From Meghimatium bilineatum (Eukaryota > Mollusca > Gastropoda > Stylommatophora > Philomycidae), in contig CM067298.1 in assembly GCA_034231615.1 (NCBI GenBank), positions 62,216,387 to 62,280,386 on the forward strand: a DNA stretch of 64,000 nucleotides, given 5' to 3'. A model generated the notes under the pieces. That model worked only from the letters and a program-made list of their open reading frames with translations, was not told where the DNA came from and searched no databases. Shown here piece after piece: positions 22,676 through 34,507 of the stretch. The position numbers were made by a program, and so were the translations under genes. Within the stretch, counting starts at the first letter, position 1. Each line of letters opens with the position of its first letter.

Positions 22676-23275
22676 GGTTCTTTCCTAGAACGCGGGTGCC
22701 GGATGTCACACTTTTCAATATACCGACTTCGCGTTTTAAATTGTTTATTACGGTTTCTAGTTTTTAACGCACCAGTTGCAACAACCTGTTGCCAACCAAA
22801 ATATTAGGCCTAAGTCGCGACATTATTGTTGGCAAAATTTACAGCAAAATTTAAACATGACAAAACTGGTTAAGTTACCTGTAGTAAAATGGCATATAGA
22901 CCTAAGATTAGGCCTATGTCGCGAGTGCAGCAAAACATTAGGCCTATGTTGCGAGTGCAGCAAAACATTAGGCCTATGTGAATGTAACAAAAGCGGCAAA
23001 ATGTAAACATTGAAAGAGTTGGTATATCATGTCTTGAGCACATCGAAAGACAGCAAGAAGTAAAATGTTTCGGTCAAATTCTACCCCTTCCTACCTCCCA
23101 CAAAACTCGTATTTATTTACTCACATTCCACAGCCAGTAGTCATAATCATTGTCTGCTACTACTCTTTTCCAATACCAGTTCACTCCCCTTACTTGACTT
23201 GTATTTCGCTACAAATTTCATAAAAGTTGGGTTAAATTCGTTAAATTACTGGCACCCGCGTACTAGGAAAGACCC
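22676..23275. mobile_element. 600-bp inverted-repeat element beside exon L
   Basis: Ends GGTTCTTTCCTAGAACGCGG and, inverted, GGGTCTTTCCTAGTACGCGG; the match runs about 27 bases with 3-4 differences. An 8-bp direct repeat GGGTTATC flanks it (22668-22675 and 23276-23283). No transposase. The duplication length fits hAT, P or Merlin-type elements, but the termini do not look hAT. It lies 42 bases upstream of the exon L acceptor. Confidence 0.9.
22906..22985 (+). repeat. 30-bp tandem repeat inside the 600-bp element
   Basis: The unit GCGAGTGCAGCAAAACATTA plus GGCCTATGTC is present about 2.6 times. Minor internal amplification. Confidence 0.85.
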
Positions 23276-23419
23276 GGGTTATCATACTGTCCTGGTAATT
23301 TTAAATGTCCTTGATTCTATCACAGTTTACTAAAAACAATAATTTGTTGTGTGCATCAGTTTTAATGTGTATGGACGCAAATGTCTGTGTGTGTTTTGTT
23401 TCATGCATACATTTGTAGC

Positions 23420-23720
23420 GTATTATTTATAAATTTTTATATATTTGTGTTATGTATGTTTTCTGTTGTATTTTTGTTATGAACATTTTCTTTATATATT
23501 GTCTGTGTTCCATCTTTTGGGTTTTGTTTTGGTCTATCATTGCGGTGTTGTGTCTGCTGGTCAACTGTTTCCTTGTCCATTGTCTCGATCCTGCAACTAT
23601 GCCAAGCATGCTGCTCTGTTCTATTGTGTACCTCTCACATTTGTTTCTGTAGTTGGATTTTGTCACGATTTCATATCTTAGTCTTTCACATCTCTTCATG
23701 GTGCGCACAATTCTGATTTT
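23420..23720 (-). mobile_element. Possible LINE 3' fragment
   Basis: A 93-residue minus-strand frame contains 'MRTMKRCERLRYEIVTKSNY' and 'SSMLGIVAGSRQWTRKQLTS', which has the feel of the basic C-terminus of a LINE RT ('G---GSR-RGRQ'). I could not match it firmly. Confidence 0.4.
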
Positions 23721-23964
23721 GAACGCACCAATTGAATAAATTCACTTTCTTCCATTGCCAACTGTTACAGTGATTGTTTTATTTTGTTAGATATATTTTG
23801 AAATTCATATTTTCTGTATCATTTAATGTTACATTGTTATATATCTGTTCAGATGAAAATCTTATGATCAAAACACCAACTGTTTTCATCCTTATCCTTT
23901 TCATTATAGTTTTCACTTGTCTAATATAATTACAAAATAATAAAGTTTACTCATCAGAGTAGTA

Positions 23965-24602
23965 CAATTCTAAAGTTCTTGACAACCCTAATACTTGATC
24001 TGTGTGGAAACATTGATAAAATCCTCATAAATACCTATACTTGTTGTATATATATTGTTTCATATCCAAACTAATATAATATGGCCTAAAAAAACGAGAA
24101 GAAATCGCATATAACGTCCGTCCAGTCAACACTAGGTCTAGGCCGACACAGAAGTGTAATTATTGTCCATGCACATACTTGGCACCCGATACATATTATT
24201 TTTGTGTTTTTGAACAAATAAACAAACATATTTATCAAATAACAACATATTAAACACAAAAACAACAATTAGAACATGTAGTCACGATCACTTACCCATG
24301 CCATGCGGTACTCAATTTGATAGTAAAATACAGCCCGAAAATGACCAAAGTTGCTCTAGAAATGTGCTGACAAAATCTGCCAGCTTTCCTGTTCTTACAA
24401 TGCAAATGTGTAACGGAATTTGACCTTTAAACTGTGATGTATTCCTAACTTTGTGTGGCGGGAATTTCTACGCCATATAAGCAATACTTCGTGAAGTTCC
24501 GTACTCTGCAATCGGGCGATGTCGTATGTAGCAGGATTGCGCCCACAGGCACAATGGAGCCTATACTCATAGGCGCAATATTGCGACTATAGGGTCGTAA
24601 AG
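23965..24602 (-). mobile_element. piggyBac-like element, truncated copy
   Basis: Reverse-complement relative of 41743-42836, single-copy for the 190-bp block. Its intact end, CCTTTACGACCCTATAG on the minus strand, is followed by TTAA at 24603-24606. The other end is lost around 23965. Confidence 0.8.
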
Positions 24603-24606
24603 GTTA

Positions 24607-24990
24607 ACATCTACAAAGCTATGTTTGCAGACAACCTTGTCATATGGAGAAATGAATCAGACATACACCTGGCTGCAGAGAGACTTAAAAAACCCTTCTC
24701 ACAAATCAACATACTGCAACTTCTTGAAATTGAAGGTAAACACCAGCACAAAACCACATATAACATATTTACACAACAACAAACACACAAAAAAACTAAA
24801 AAAATTAAAATTAAATCACTTGATGGAGCTCAAATAATTCGCTAAGAAAACCCAACATACCTAGGTATTTGGCTGGACAGGAGGCTAACCTTCAATAACT
24901 TTATTAATAATATCACAGAAAAAGCATCTAAGAGGTTGAACTTGCTAAAGTGACTTGCAAGTACATAATGGGGAGCCAACAAGACAACAC
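24607..24990 (+). mobile_element. LINE-B relic, RT part
   Basis: Plus-strand RT motif C remnant 'MFADNLVIWRNESDIHLAAE' at 24621, then 'NPTYLGIWLDRRLTFNNFI' at 24850-24905 and 'KASKRLNLLK'. It starts at a piggyBac-like element end and stops where LINE-A copy A1 begins. Confidence 0.75.
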
Positions 24991-27900
24991 TTCGACATTT
25001 CTTCTTCTTTCGTTCACTTGAAACATGTCTATATCTGTAATTCTGTCTCCTTAATAAAACTCACTGTCTTTTGTAGTTCATACAGTGTCCCATAGAGTTT
25101 TGATTCCAGTGTTGTTTCCTCTGGCCAATATGTCTGCCTCAGCGTTTCATGCTCAGAACACTCTTGAAGTATATGTTTGGCACTCTGTGCTGCCTGTCCA
25201 CATGAACACATGGCTGTGTTGCCAATCTTGAACTTTGTATACATGTGACTGCGGTGTCGGTTGTGTCCTGTTCTGAGACGTAGAATTATAACTTGTTCTG
25301 GTCTGTTCAAAATATGATAGTCATCTTGTGTTGGTGTTTGTGGCTTTCTTATTGACTTGATCATCTGTTTTTTCTGATGGTAGGTGATTGGTATATCTGG
25401 TTGGTCTTCGGCAGCACCTTCCTTAGCCAGTTGGTCTGCTTTTTCATTTCCTGGTATTCCACAGTGAGAGGGTATCCACTGCATGGTTACCCTATACTGG
25501 TAAGACAATTCGCTAAGTAGTTTTTTCAAGTCTGTTAGTTTTTCAGACTGGAGAGCTTGAAGCACTGACCTTGCATCTGTCAGGAATACCACAGGCTGTA
25601 GGTCAGAGTTGGAGTTCAGCAGTTTTTTAGCTGCCACACTAATTGCCTGGATTTCTGCATCATAATTATTGCAGAATTTTCCTGTTGGTGTTCTGATTGT
25701 ATCTCTAGGCTTGTGTGGTTATTCTATATATACACCTGCACCTCCATTCCTCACGGCATTCTGTGCTGACCCATCTGTGTATACTCTGACCCTTATATCT
25801 TGCGGATATTCCTCATCCAGGAAACTGAGGGTGACTGTCCTTCGCTGCACACTGTTCTGTTCGTCCTCGCTTAGTATTCCTTTCACATGGGTCTGAATGT
25901 ATATTGGCATTCCATGCCTTTCACTCCACGGGGTTTGTTCTGGTACAGGCCTTAAGGGGCTGTCAACTTCAGGTAGGTCTGTAAGTTGTCTGCGGAGTCG
26001 TTTAGCTTGATGGATAAAGCTGCTTCTTTTCAGTCGTCCCATTGCTAGATTTTGGAATCTTTCCTTCATTGGATGACTTGGCATACACTGAAACTTTTCT
26101 GCCTGAATTAGTACTTTTGTGTCTCTGCGTTCGCCAAGTGTTTGCATTCTTCCCATTTTCTGCATCTCTGCTATGGGTGTTGATTTCATTGCTCCCAACA
26201 TTATTCTAAGTGCCTGGTTTTGCACTTTATCTAGATCTTGTAATGTGGTGTTTGATGCAGGACACCATGCTGCTGAACCATATTCCAGGTGTGGTCTTAT
26301 GCCTTGCTGGTAAACTTTACTGAGTATATTCCCACTGGCTCCCCATGTGGTTCCACTTAGTTTTCTCAGGATAGCTAACTTCCTCCTGGCTTTTGTTGCT
26401 GCTTTGTTTATGTGCTGCTTCCATGTCAGTTTATCATCAAAAGTAACTCCGAGGTATGTGGGTTGTTTGTCTTCTTTAAAGAGCTCTCCATCTATTTTGA
26501 TATGACCGGCTTTTTGTTTTGGTGAGAGGGTAAAAAGTGTAGTGCTGCACTTATCTGTGTTAATGCTGACGCACCATCTATTAGCCCATAAGGTTAAAGC
26601 ATCGATAGCTCTTTGTATTTGTTTAGTGGCCACTGTCGCATGTTCTTCTGTGCACCAGATCACCAGGTCGTCAGCATACATTGCCACTTTGATCCCGTGT
26701 GGTAGTTCAGCAACTAGGTCATTGATGTAAACCAAGAAAATTGTGGGCGACAGGACTCCTCCCTGGGGGACTCCATGACGCAGTAGAACTTTCTTGCTCT
26801 TGCGACCATCTAATTGTACCCTGGCTCTTCTATTATGCAGGTATGTTTTTACCCATTTGTACATTCTTGAGCTAACCCTGCAATTTCGCAATTTCTTTAG
26901 GAGCTCTTCTTTCCAGACCTTATCAAATGCTTTCCTGAGGTCTATCCATGCTGCTAGTACCAGTTTCTTTTCTTGGAAGGCATCCTGAATCTCTTGGGAG
27001 AGGTAGGTTGCCTGATCTTCAGTAGAGTAGCACTGTCTGAAACCTGCTTGCTGTGATACCAGAAGGTTTTCACTTTCAAGGTACCACTGCATCCTAAGAT
27101 TGATAATGCGTTCCATTGTTTTGCATAGACAGCTTGTGAGGCTGATGGGCCTGTAGTTGGAGACTGTGTTGCCATCTTTTCCTGATTTGAGGAGTGGTAT
27201 CATTATTGCTTCTCTCCACGCCTGTGTTACATTACCCGTGGACCAGCTTGTGTTAAAGATCTGCAGTAGCTTTGCTCTTGCTGCAATTCCCAGGTTTCTA
27301 ATCATTTCATTGGACACTCCATCAGCTCCAGGGGACTTTTTCATTTTCAATTTGGATATTGCATGCTCCAGTTCTCTCATTGTGATTGGTGCCTCCATGA
27401 CTTCAGGTATAGGTTCGCCTTGTCCAATGTTTTGCTGGTTCTCTCGAACCTCCTGTTGTTTGTCTGGGCTGACTTTGATGTTATTGTCTTCTGCAAAGGA
27501 ATCTGCAAAGTAATCAGCTGCATGTTTACCTGTTAAAATGTTTCTATCTTTATAAAGTGTGATCCTGGTATTTCTCCCTGTACCTTCATCATTTAGTTGT
27601 TTTACAAGTTTCCATAATTTCCTAGTATATCTTTCTAGGTTCAGCGACTCTGTTTTTTCTTTCCAGCTACTCCGTCTGGCTTGTAACTTGGCTCTTTGAA
27701 ATTTAGCCTTTGTTTGCTGATATTTGTTGTGATGTTCTTGGCTAGGTCTGTTCTCAGTCTGTTGTCTAGATGTTTCAATCTCATTTTGCAGCTTTTCCAG
27801 TTCATCATTCCAGTAGGGTTTGTAGTTTTTGCGTGCTCCCCTGGGTATGGTTTTACTAGCAGCATGTAGTATACATTAATTAAATTCACTCACTGCTCTA

Positions 27901-29065
27901 TTGATGTCTTTGTCCAAGTTCATGTCCTTAGCTAGAACACTGGTTAAATGCTGGTACATTTTCCAGTCTGCCCTCTTATAGTTCCACCTAGTTAGCGTGC
28001 TGCTGTCCTTGGTAAATTCATTGTGGATTTCCAGAAATACTGGTCTGTGGTCACTACCCCCAAGCTGCTTTCCAACGACACGTGTGATGTTCCATTCCAG
28101 GCCTGGTGAGTGGAATGCCAGATCTGGTGTAGAGGTGGTGTGCCATGCTCTCGAGTAGAAGGTTGGTGAGTCAGCTGGCTGGTTAATAAGGATGAGATTA
28201 TTTTAATCCTGCCAGCTCTCAAGTTCCTCACCTCTCTTGTCGATATGATCGTAGCCCCAGCTCTGAGAGTGGCTATTGAAGTCACCACACACCATAAGTC
28301 TCTCTTTATCTGGAATTGTGTCTAGTGCCAATGGTTTATCATTTGGGCAGTAGTAGTTCAGGAGATGGAATTCTGCACTGTCTGTTTTTAGGTGGAGCAT
28401 CTGGTATTCTGCCCCTTCCATATATACTTCCAGCTGACATGCGCTGATATTGTTTTTAACAAGTGTCAGAATTCCACCCTTTCGCCTGTCCTTTCGGTCA
28501 GATCGGTAGCACTGGTAGCCTCTGATTTTGAAGGCTATGTCGCTGCTGAGGTGTGTTTCTTGGATACAGCATATGTTAACTTGTTCTTCACTGAGGACAT
28601 TTTCAAGTTCCAATCTTTTGCTGTATCCATCTCTTTTACTGTTGACACCCTCAGCATTCCAGTGCATTATTTGTATTGGTCGTTTGTTTGTTTGGCCAGT
28701 AGCTCTATTCCCTTGCCTCCTGGCTCCTCGGGGCAATTGAGAAGGACTTCCAGTAACTGAGGATGGGCCCTTTCGGGGTATAGGGCCCGGCACCGTCCCT
28801 GCCTGAACGTCCGCCACAGGGCAGGCACCATAACTATTTATAGATGTAGACATGTTTCCATTGTGTTTTGTGCGTGGCATCCTGATTATCTGTGCGCCTT
28901 TTGGCCAGATGCCTCCGTCTTCAGCACTCTGCTTACTTGGGCAGGACTATGGTCCTGCTCGAATGGGACTGCCCGACCAGTCTTAGTTTCCAGCCCCTGA
29001 TGGCTGAACTAAGCCCCATCACCACTGCACGGTGCTGGCCTTGATGGGGCACTTAGACATGTATA
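24991..29065 (-). mobile_element. LINE-A, nearly full-length copy (A1)
   Basis: Non-LTR retrotransposon of about 4.1 kb. A short 5' leader (28881-29065) is shared by eye with the starts of copies A2 and A3. One long ORF follows, then a 3' end with AAGAAGAAG tail. It is nested in LINE-B and abuts a LINE-D tail on the other side. The single ORF with endonuclease, RT and RNase H points to the I/Ingi-like group; this is inference from domain order and motif style. Confidence 0.93.
25029..28880 (-). pseudogene. LINE-A polyprotein: endonuclease, RT, RNase H
   Basis: All parts are in one frame, about 1284 codons, interrupted only by three stop codons: 28203-28205, 27876-27878 and 25719-25721, each TAA. 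There is no frameshift, which I checked by reading from 27920 to 27420. Endonuclease: 'MHWNAEGVNSKRDGYSK', 'CCIQETHL', 'VCGDFNSHSQSWG', and 'GSDHRPVF' after the first stop. RT: 'SPGADGVSNEMIRNLG', motif A 'AAWIDLRKAFDKV', motif B 'RHGVPQGGVLSP', motif C 'AMYADDLVIW'. RNase H: 'RVYTDGSAQNAVRNGGAG', 'DAEIQAISVAA', 'VVFLTDARS' and 'GNEKADQLAKEGA', giving the four acidic residues. It ends with a Cys/His motif 'CSCGQAAQSAKHILQEC'. The product would nick target DNA, copy LINE RNA into it and degrade the RNA. No ORF1 is seen upstream. Confidence 0.93.
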
Positions 29066-29092
29066 CGTAGGATACATCAGATCCTATTAGAC

Positions 29093-29560
29093 TAATCATC
29101 ATCATCATCAGGTGCCATCACTTCAACGAAGGTTGGCTGCAACAGACCTCCAACATTCCGTCTCTTTTTTTGGTGGTACACTCTGCTAGACTGTAACCTG
29201 TCCATCTTGTGATGTTACTCTCCCACTTGTATCTCTGCCTACCTCTTGCTCACCTCCCTTTGACTTTACCCTAAAGTAAGGTCTTCAATAAGGTGTCATG
29301 TCTTTTAATGTGTCCAAAATATTTATTTGCCTGATCTTTATTTCTCTTAGTAATTCTTCCTTCATATTAAGTGTTTTTAGAACCTCTTTGTTTTCTTCTT
29401 TCCATGATGTTCTCCATATTCTTCTATATACCCACATCTCAAAAGCATAAATTCTGACTTCTAATTGTTTGTTTAGTGTCCCATGTTTCTGAACATTAAT
29501 ATAGAATAGATGTAGCATTTTATAATTCTCATTTTTAACTTGTTTGTATAGATGTTACTA
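29093..29560 (-). mobile_element. LINE-D 3' end
   Basis: Minus strand: 'VRIYAFEMWVYRRIWRTSWK', 'NKEVLKTLNMKEELLREIK' and, in another frame, 'GGLLQPTFVEVMAPDDD' at the end, followed by a CATCATCATCATCATCA run (29099-29112) at the 3' terminus. It sits between LINE-A copy A1 and the second half of LINE-B. Confidence 0.75.
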
Positions 29561-29594
29561 TTTTCCTTATTATATTAGACTATAATCTCCAATT

Positions 29595-30895
29595 GCTGGT
29601 CACATCATCAAAAAGCTCCTGCACACACTCGTCTTTGGACATAGTACAAAGTCAGATTCTCTGCTTCATTTGTGGTGGCATGAGATAAACACCAACAGTG
29701 ACCTGTGAAACCGATGCAAACATAGTCACTAGACATTAGAAGAGAAAAGGCAACTATAGAACCTGTGGAAATATGCAAACGACTCCCACAAAACCATCCT
29801 AACAAAGAGGTAGTCAACAAATGTGCACCCAAAACAAGACTAAAACAACAATCCCCACTACAGCTAGCAGAATAACTAAACAAGAAACGTCACCTTCCTG
29901 AAGATATTAATGTAGGAATCAGAAAGAGTATCAAATATCCCACCAAATGCATCCCTCATACTGCCACAAATAAACACAAACTACACTAATTGACAAGTCA
30001 GTAACCAAGGCAACAAACCAAAACATCCATTGCACTAGAGACTATTGACTCCTACTCCAAGGACTAGATCCAAGAATACACAGACGGGTCAGCCTTCAAA
30101 GTCACCATCAATGCAGGTTATGGCTCTCTCATAGTCCTCCCTGACAAAACATCAATAGTTATCTGCTCCTTGTGGAGAATTCTGCAGCAACTATGATGCA
30201 TAGGTGAAAGTAATATCAGAAACACTCTCATACATCACCAACAAATACAAAAATGATAGAACACATCCAAAGAATCTAATAATATTCAGATATTCACAGT
30301 CTGCTCTACAAGTCCTTGAAAACTGAAATCTAACAGCAGATAAAATCACAAGCAACATACTTCAAGCTACAAACATACTTACATCCTATGGCATCAATAC
30401 TACTCTACGGTTGATACACAGGTATCAGTGGGAATAAAAGTGCTGATAAACTGGCAAAAAAGGGAGCAAGTATGCTCCAACCTTAAAACAGCTAAACACA
30501 TTAACCGCAACAACTGTAAACACCAATGGATGGACCGCTGGGCCACTGGCCTAAAAAGAAGAGTGCTATATGCAGAAATGTCCCAACCAAATCCACATGA
30601 CAGCATAAATAGACTACACTACAAAGATCAAACCCCAATATTTAGGCTACGAACAACATATGTATATTTTAACACACACCTACAAAGGATTCCTACAGAT
30701 CATACACCATACTGCAACCACTGCAACAGACAAGAGGAGGAAACCAGTAAAACACCACCTTGTTGAATGCCCTGCACTACAAGACCTACGAAAACAACTG
30801 TTACCATCAAACCCCTCCATCAATAACACCCTTTATATAAACACAACACAACTAAAGAAAACATGCACCTACCATCACTTGGCATAGGGAAGAAA
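29595..30895 (+). mobile_element. LINE-B relic, RNase H part
   Basis: Continues LINE-B after the nested elements: a decayed RT end ('LDIVQSQILCFICGGMR' near 29630), RNase H start 'EYTDGSAFKVTINAGYGSLI' at 30075-30135, then the 112-residue frame from 30428 with 'DQTPIFRLRTTYVYFNTHL' and the Cys/His motif 'PYCNHCNRQEEE'. By analogy with A1 only about 25 codons are lost between the two halves. Many stops. Confidence 0.7.
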
Positions 30896-31182
30896 GAGTG
30901 AAAGCTCACAGCCCCAGGGATTGGGTAAATAGAAGAACAAAAATTAGTTACTAACTTGGAATGGTTTCTGGTAAAATTTGATGAACAACAATGATGTTCT
31001 AAGATGTTAAAAATGGGATTGGTGCCATTGATCACAGGTGATAGCAAATCAAGGGTTGGTATGGGAGTGATTAGAGTTAACCATCATATGTGCCATGGTT
31101 TCCAGTTGGTAGACTTGGCACTGAATAGTTTCAATATGTATGTCTTTATTAGAGGTATTGTGAGATAGCTATATAGTAAAGT

Positions 31183-31385
31183 AAAGTAACCCATAGCGTT
31201 AATAAATGCTGTAGGGGTGTGAGATGTTAGCAATCTCACATTTCAGAGGCTCTGCAAATGAGCCATCTCCTCTCCCTCGCAGTCTTTAAGGCTGGGTCAA
31301 ACCAGGAGCCGTTGCGATCTGAAAAACATTTCCGCCTCAACTAGGGAATGAACCCAGGACCACTCATATGTGAAGTCAGTGCTGA
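31183..31385 (-). repeat. tRNA-derived SINE, 5'-truncated
   Basis: Same body as 46446-46717 (CCCATAGCGTTAATAAATGC, TGCGATCTGAAAAACATTTC) but it lacks box A and a 30-40 base block in the middle. Confidence 0.85.
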
Positions 31386-31752
31386 AAGATTTAATTTTCT
31401 ATAGCTATATGCAAGATATATATAACACTACTATAAGAGAGGAAAGCAAACAAACCTATATAACTTCCTTCATTAGACAAAGGCGTTGGACTTACATCGG
31501 CCATGTTCTCAGAATGAACAGCCTAAGAATTCCCCAGCAGTCACTATATTGGGTGCCACCTGGAGTAAGAAGAAGAGGGAGACCTAGAGAAACTCTACGA
31601 AGAACCATTAATAGAGAAGGCATGTCAATGAACCTAAACAACACGCTACAATTGAAAGACCTGGCAACACAAAGACAGAAATGGAAAGCTATGGTTTCTG
31701 CCCTATGCGCTGCCTATGGCCCTGGAGGAACATAACATAACATAACATAACA
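31370..31752 (+). mobile_element. LINE-F 3' end with AACAT tail
   Basis: Frame 31370-31735 ends 'TSFIRQRRWTYIGHVLRMNS', 'RRRGRPRETLRRTINREG', 'MVSALCAAYGPGG' then a stop. A tandem CATAA tail (31733-31753) marks the 3' terminus. Confidence 0.85.
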
Positions 31753-31754
31753 TA

Positions 31755-32256
31755 TGCAAGACAAAGAATTCCTTAGGTCATTTTTAAAACTAAAGCATAT
31801 ATATTTGACTCTGCACATTTGGAAAATTACCAATGATGACAGAGAATACACAACATTCTCATCATCAGCATGTGATACTAAAGATACTTACAGTTGCCCT
31901 AAAAAAGGTTCAAGTTTTCTCTGTTTCTGGCTACTTTCTGACCTGTGTATCAGTTGTGGTTTATTTCTCTCAGTTTCTAAAACCACAATTCTCTTACAAA
32001 AAGCTATGATCTTTCCTTCTGGCTACCCCCACAACTCGCTTGGACATGTGAACGCCAGCTGTCTCGTCCCTGCTTGTCGTTTTTAGATGTATATGTGTAT
32101 GTAACCTTGATAAAAGCCTTGTGGTCGAAACATCAATTTATGTGTGTTTCTAGTTATTAGCAATACTTCATTACACCATTTCAATCTTTACGTCTTACAA
32201 GAAGATCTGGGTCTTCCACATAGGTGGAATAGGTAGTCATAAACAATGTGTCATAC
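31755..32256. other. Intron after exon K
   Basis: No coding feature. Holds a GCCTTGTGGTCGAAACATCA motif at about 32116-32135 (see findings). Confidence 0.5.
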
Positions 32257-32395
32257 CTCATCAACATCCACGTCATCTGATGTGCAATCTTCATTATCAG
32301 GCAAATCCAAATCAGAGTGTGCAGCGTCAGTAACATCTTCTTCAACCACATCTTTAGCTGCTTTTCTGGTTCTTTTTGAGACTGGCAGTTCTTGT
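32257..32395 (-). CDS. TOPBP1: TOPBP1 exon K: acidic segment
   Basis: One base completing the Arg codon from exon J, then 46 codons: 'QELPVSKRTRKAAKDVVEED' followed by a strongly acidic run, 'SDLDLPDNEDCTSDDVDVDE'. The acceptor is TGTCCACAG and the donor is GAG/GTATGA, leaving in phase 0. An acidic Asp/Glu-rich stretch also follows BRCT6 in vertebrate TopBP1. No domain is visible. Confidence 0.8.
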
Positions 32396-33704
32396 CTGTG
32401 GACAATAATAAAATATTAGAAAACTTATCATTGTGTCCACTTGAATCACAATTTTTTTGGTTGCTTGTTCCATGGTAAAATCTTGGTCACGGTAGAAGTT
32501 ATTATGAATTAGGATCATAGCACATACTTGTCCCATAAGTGCTCAGCTGCGTAGCTAGTGGTTGACCAGATAGCACCTAACTAATTTCACCTTAAATACT
32601 TATTAGCAATAGTAACATTCCTTGATCTTCTCAGGATATAAGCCTTGAAATCAATTTTCTGGTCACTGTGCGAACAACAGAAATTAGAATTTTTTTAAAT
32701 GTAATCTATGAGTAAACCTGTCATCTAGTCAGTGAAGGAAATATAGTTCACTAAGTTCCAGGGTATTTTTTTTTCTGGAAAATTGTAATTCATAGAGTGA
32801 TAGCATTAACCTAGCATATGGGAAATCAATATCTGTACCAAACCTAAAGCTGGCAACTTGGTGCATGTGCTGTGTGGACTTTCATAAGTGAAGGTGACCT
32901 AGTAGTACTTGTCGCATTTCAAAAATGAAGTTAATATTCAACAACTTGTGTGCACTCATTTCTGTTTTCGTCTTGGAAAAACTGTTCTGAATTTTTCAAA
33001 ACACTGCAATCAGCTTTTGGGGGTTCATGTCTAAGTTGCTGAAAACATTTGAGCGATATTCATGTTTCAAAAGTGAATGTATTTCATTTTAAGGTGATCC
33101 CCGTGTCAATGTAGACCATCCACCTGTCACACAGACTAGGTCACTATATGTATCCATTTATTATAATACCCTATATGGAACAAATAACAACTCACAAACA
33201 CATACATATATCACAAAATGGGCATTGTGTCAAAGAGCATAAGTCATGGATCACCAACCAACCAACACTATACATTGCATAGGAATTGTAGAATTGTAGA
33301 TACAAATTTAAAAAGCAATCTAGAAAGTTTTATAAAGTACAACATAGAGCAAATTCAGCTTGCTTCATTATCTCTTAGTATATGGCCCATCTTTCTAAAG
33401 GATGTATAGATAGTTCCTTATTTCAGCTAATCTTTCTAATAGATGATTGTAGACGGGTAGACATTGCGAAAAAAATCTTAACCAAAAGCCTTCATAAACA
33501 TACAGTAGTATTTCATCCAATCACAATATTCTAAAGGTCTTGCCTTGTGACCATGGTCAGTCATTTTGTGATATTAGTTTGAGAGTAATTGAAAAATCAT
33601 AAGTTTATTGGTTGACATTTGATTGGCAAAGACAGTGCAAAACTTTTGTAAGAAATTAAAGCATGTCAACTCATCACAGGACTTTTATTTGTGCATAGGA
33701 TTAT
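32396..33704. other. Intron between exons J and K, nothing recognised
   Basis: Ordinary AT-rich intron without a visible repeat or frame of note. Confidence 0.5.
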
Positions 33705-34345
33705 TTTTAACTTTCTAAATAGTTGCAAAAATGGATATACTTTACAAAACAGCCAACTTTAGATGATAGTCACATGCTATTGAGTCTGTAATTATTTTTT
33801 ACAATTTAGGTCAATTTTTTTTATTTTCGAGTCTTACAATCATTACGCCTATATTTTATCTTCTAATGTACTATGTATTTCTGATCTTCAAACAAGACAG
33901 TAGACAAATATTCTAGAAATGGTATTCAATTCCACACATTTTGATGCATAGTACATCACCTTAGGTTTAAAATAAAATAAAATATTTAATAAAGGCTAAA
34001 TGTAACCCATAAAATATACGCTTTTTTGCAATTCATCTATGCATTTGAAACTATCCAAATAGTCACACAAATGGAAATACTATACAAAACAGTCAACTTT
34101 AGATGCTAGTCATATTTCTGACGTTATAAAAATATTTTTGAATTAATATTTTTTAAATTTTAGCTGTTGTTATGTTTTATCATAAACTTTCATCTAATAT
34201 ACTATGTATTTCCGCTCTTCAAACAGACAACAGACATATATTCTGAAAATATCATTCAATTCTGCACATTGTTATGTATAGTACATCATTGAAGGTTTAC
34301 AAATAAACAAAATATTGCACAAAGACAAAATGTAAACACAATCCT
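33705..34345 (+). repeat. Ancient 340-bp tandem duplication in intron
   Basis: Sequence from about 33705 to 34040 is repeated at about 34045-34345, offset 340. Matching blocks: CAAAACAGCCAACTTTAGAT and CAAAACAGTCAACTTTAGAT; ACTATGTATTTCTGATCTTC and ACTATGTATTTCCGCTCTTC; GTACATCA. Roughly a quarter of positions differ. Lies downstream of exon J. Confidence 0.85.
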
Positions 34346-34507
34346 AATATTGTTGCTTAGAAAGAGTGCGTAAAAATGTGGGTTTAGTTCACGAATACTA
34401 CGGGTTGAAGGAATTAATGACAAAAAAAACCACAATAAAATAAAACAATCTGAAATTTAAAAGCACACACAGAATTTTATCAACCATATGGCACATAAAA
34501 TTCATAC

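Noticed and set aside
28392..28760. 122-codon plus-strand ORF
   Set aside because: Antisense shadow of LINE-A endonuclease.
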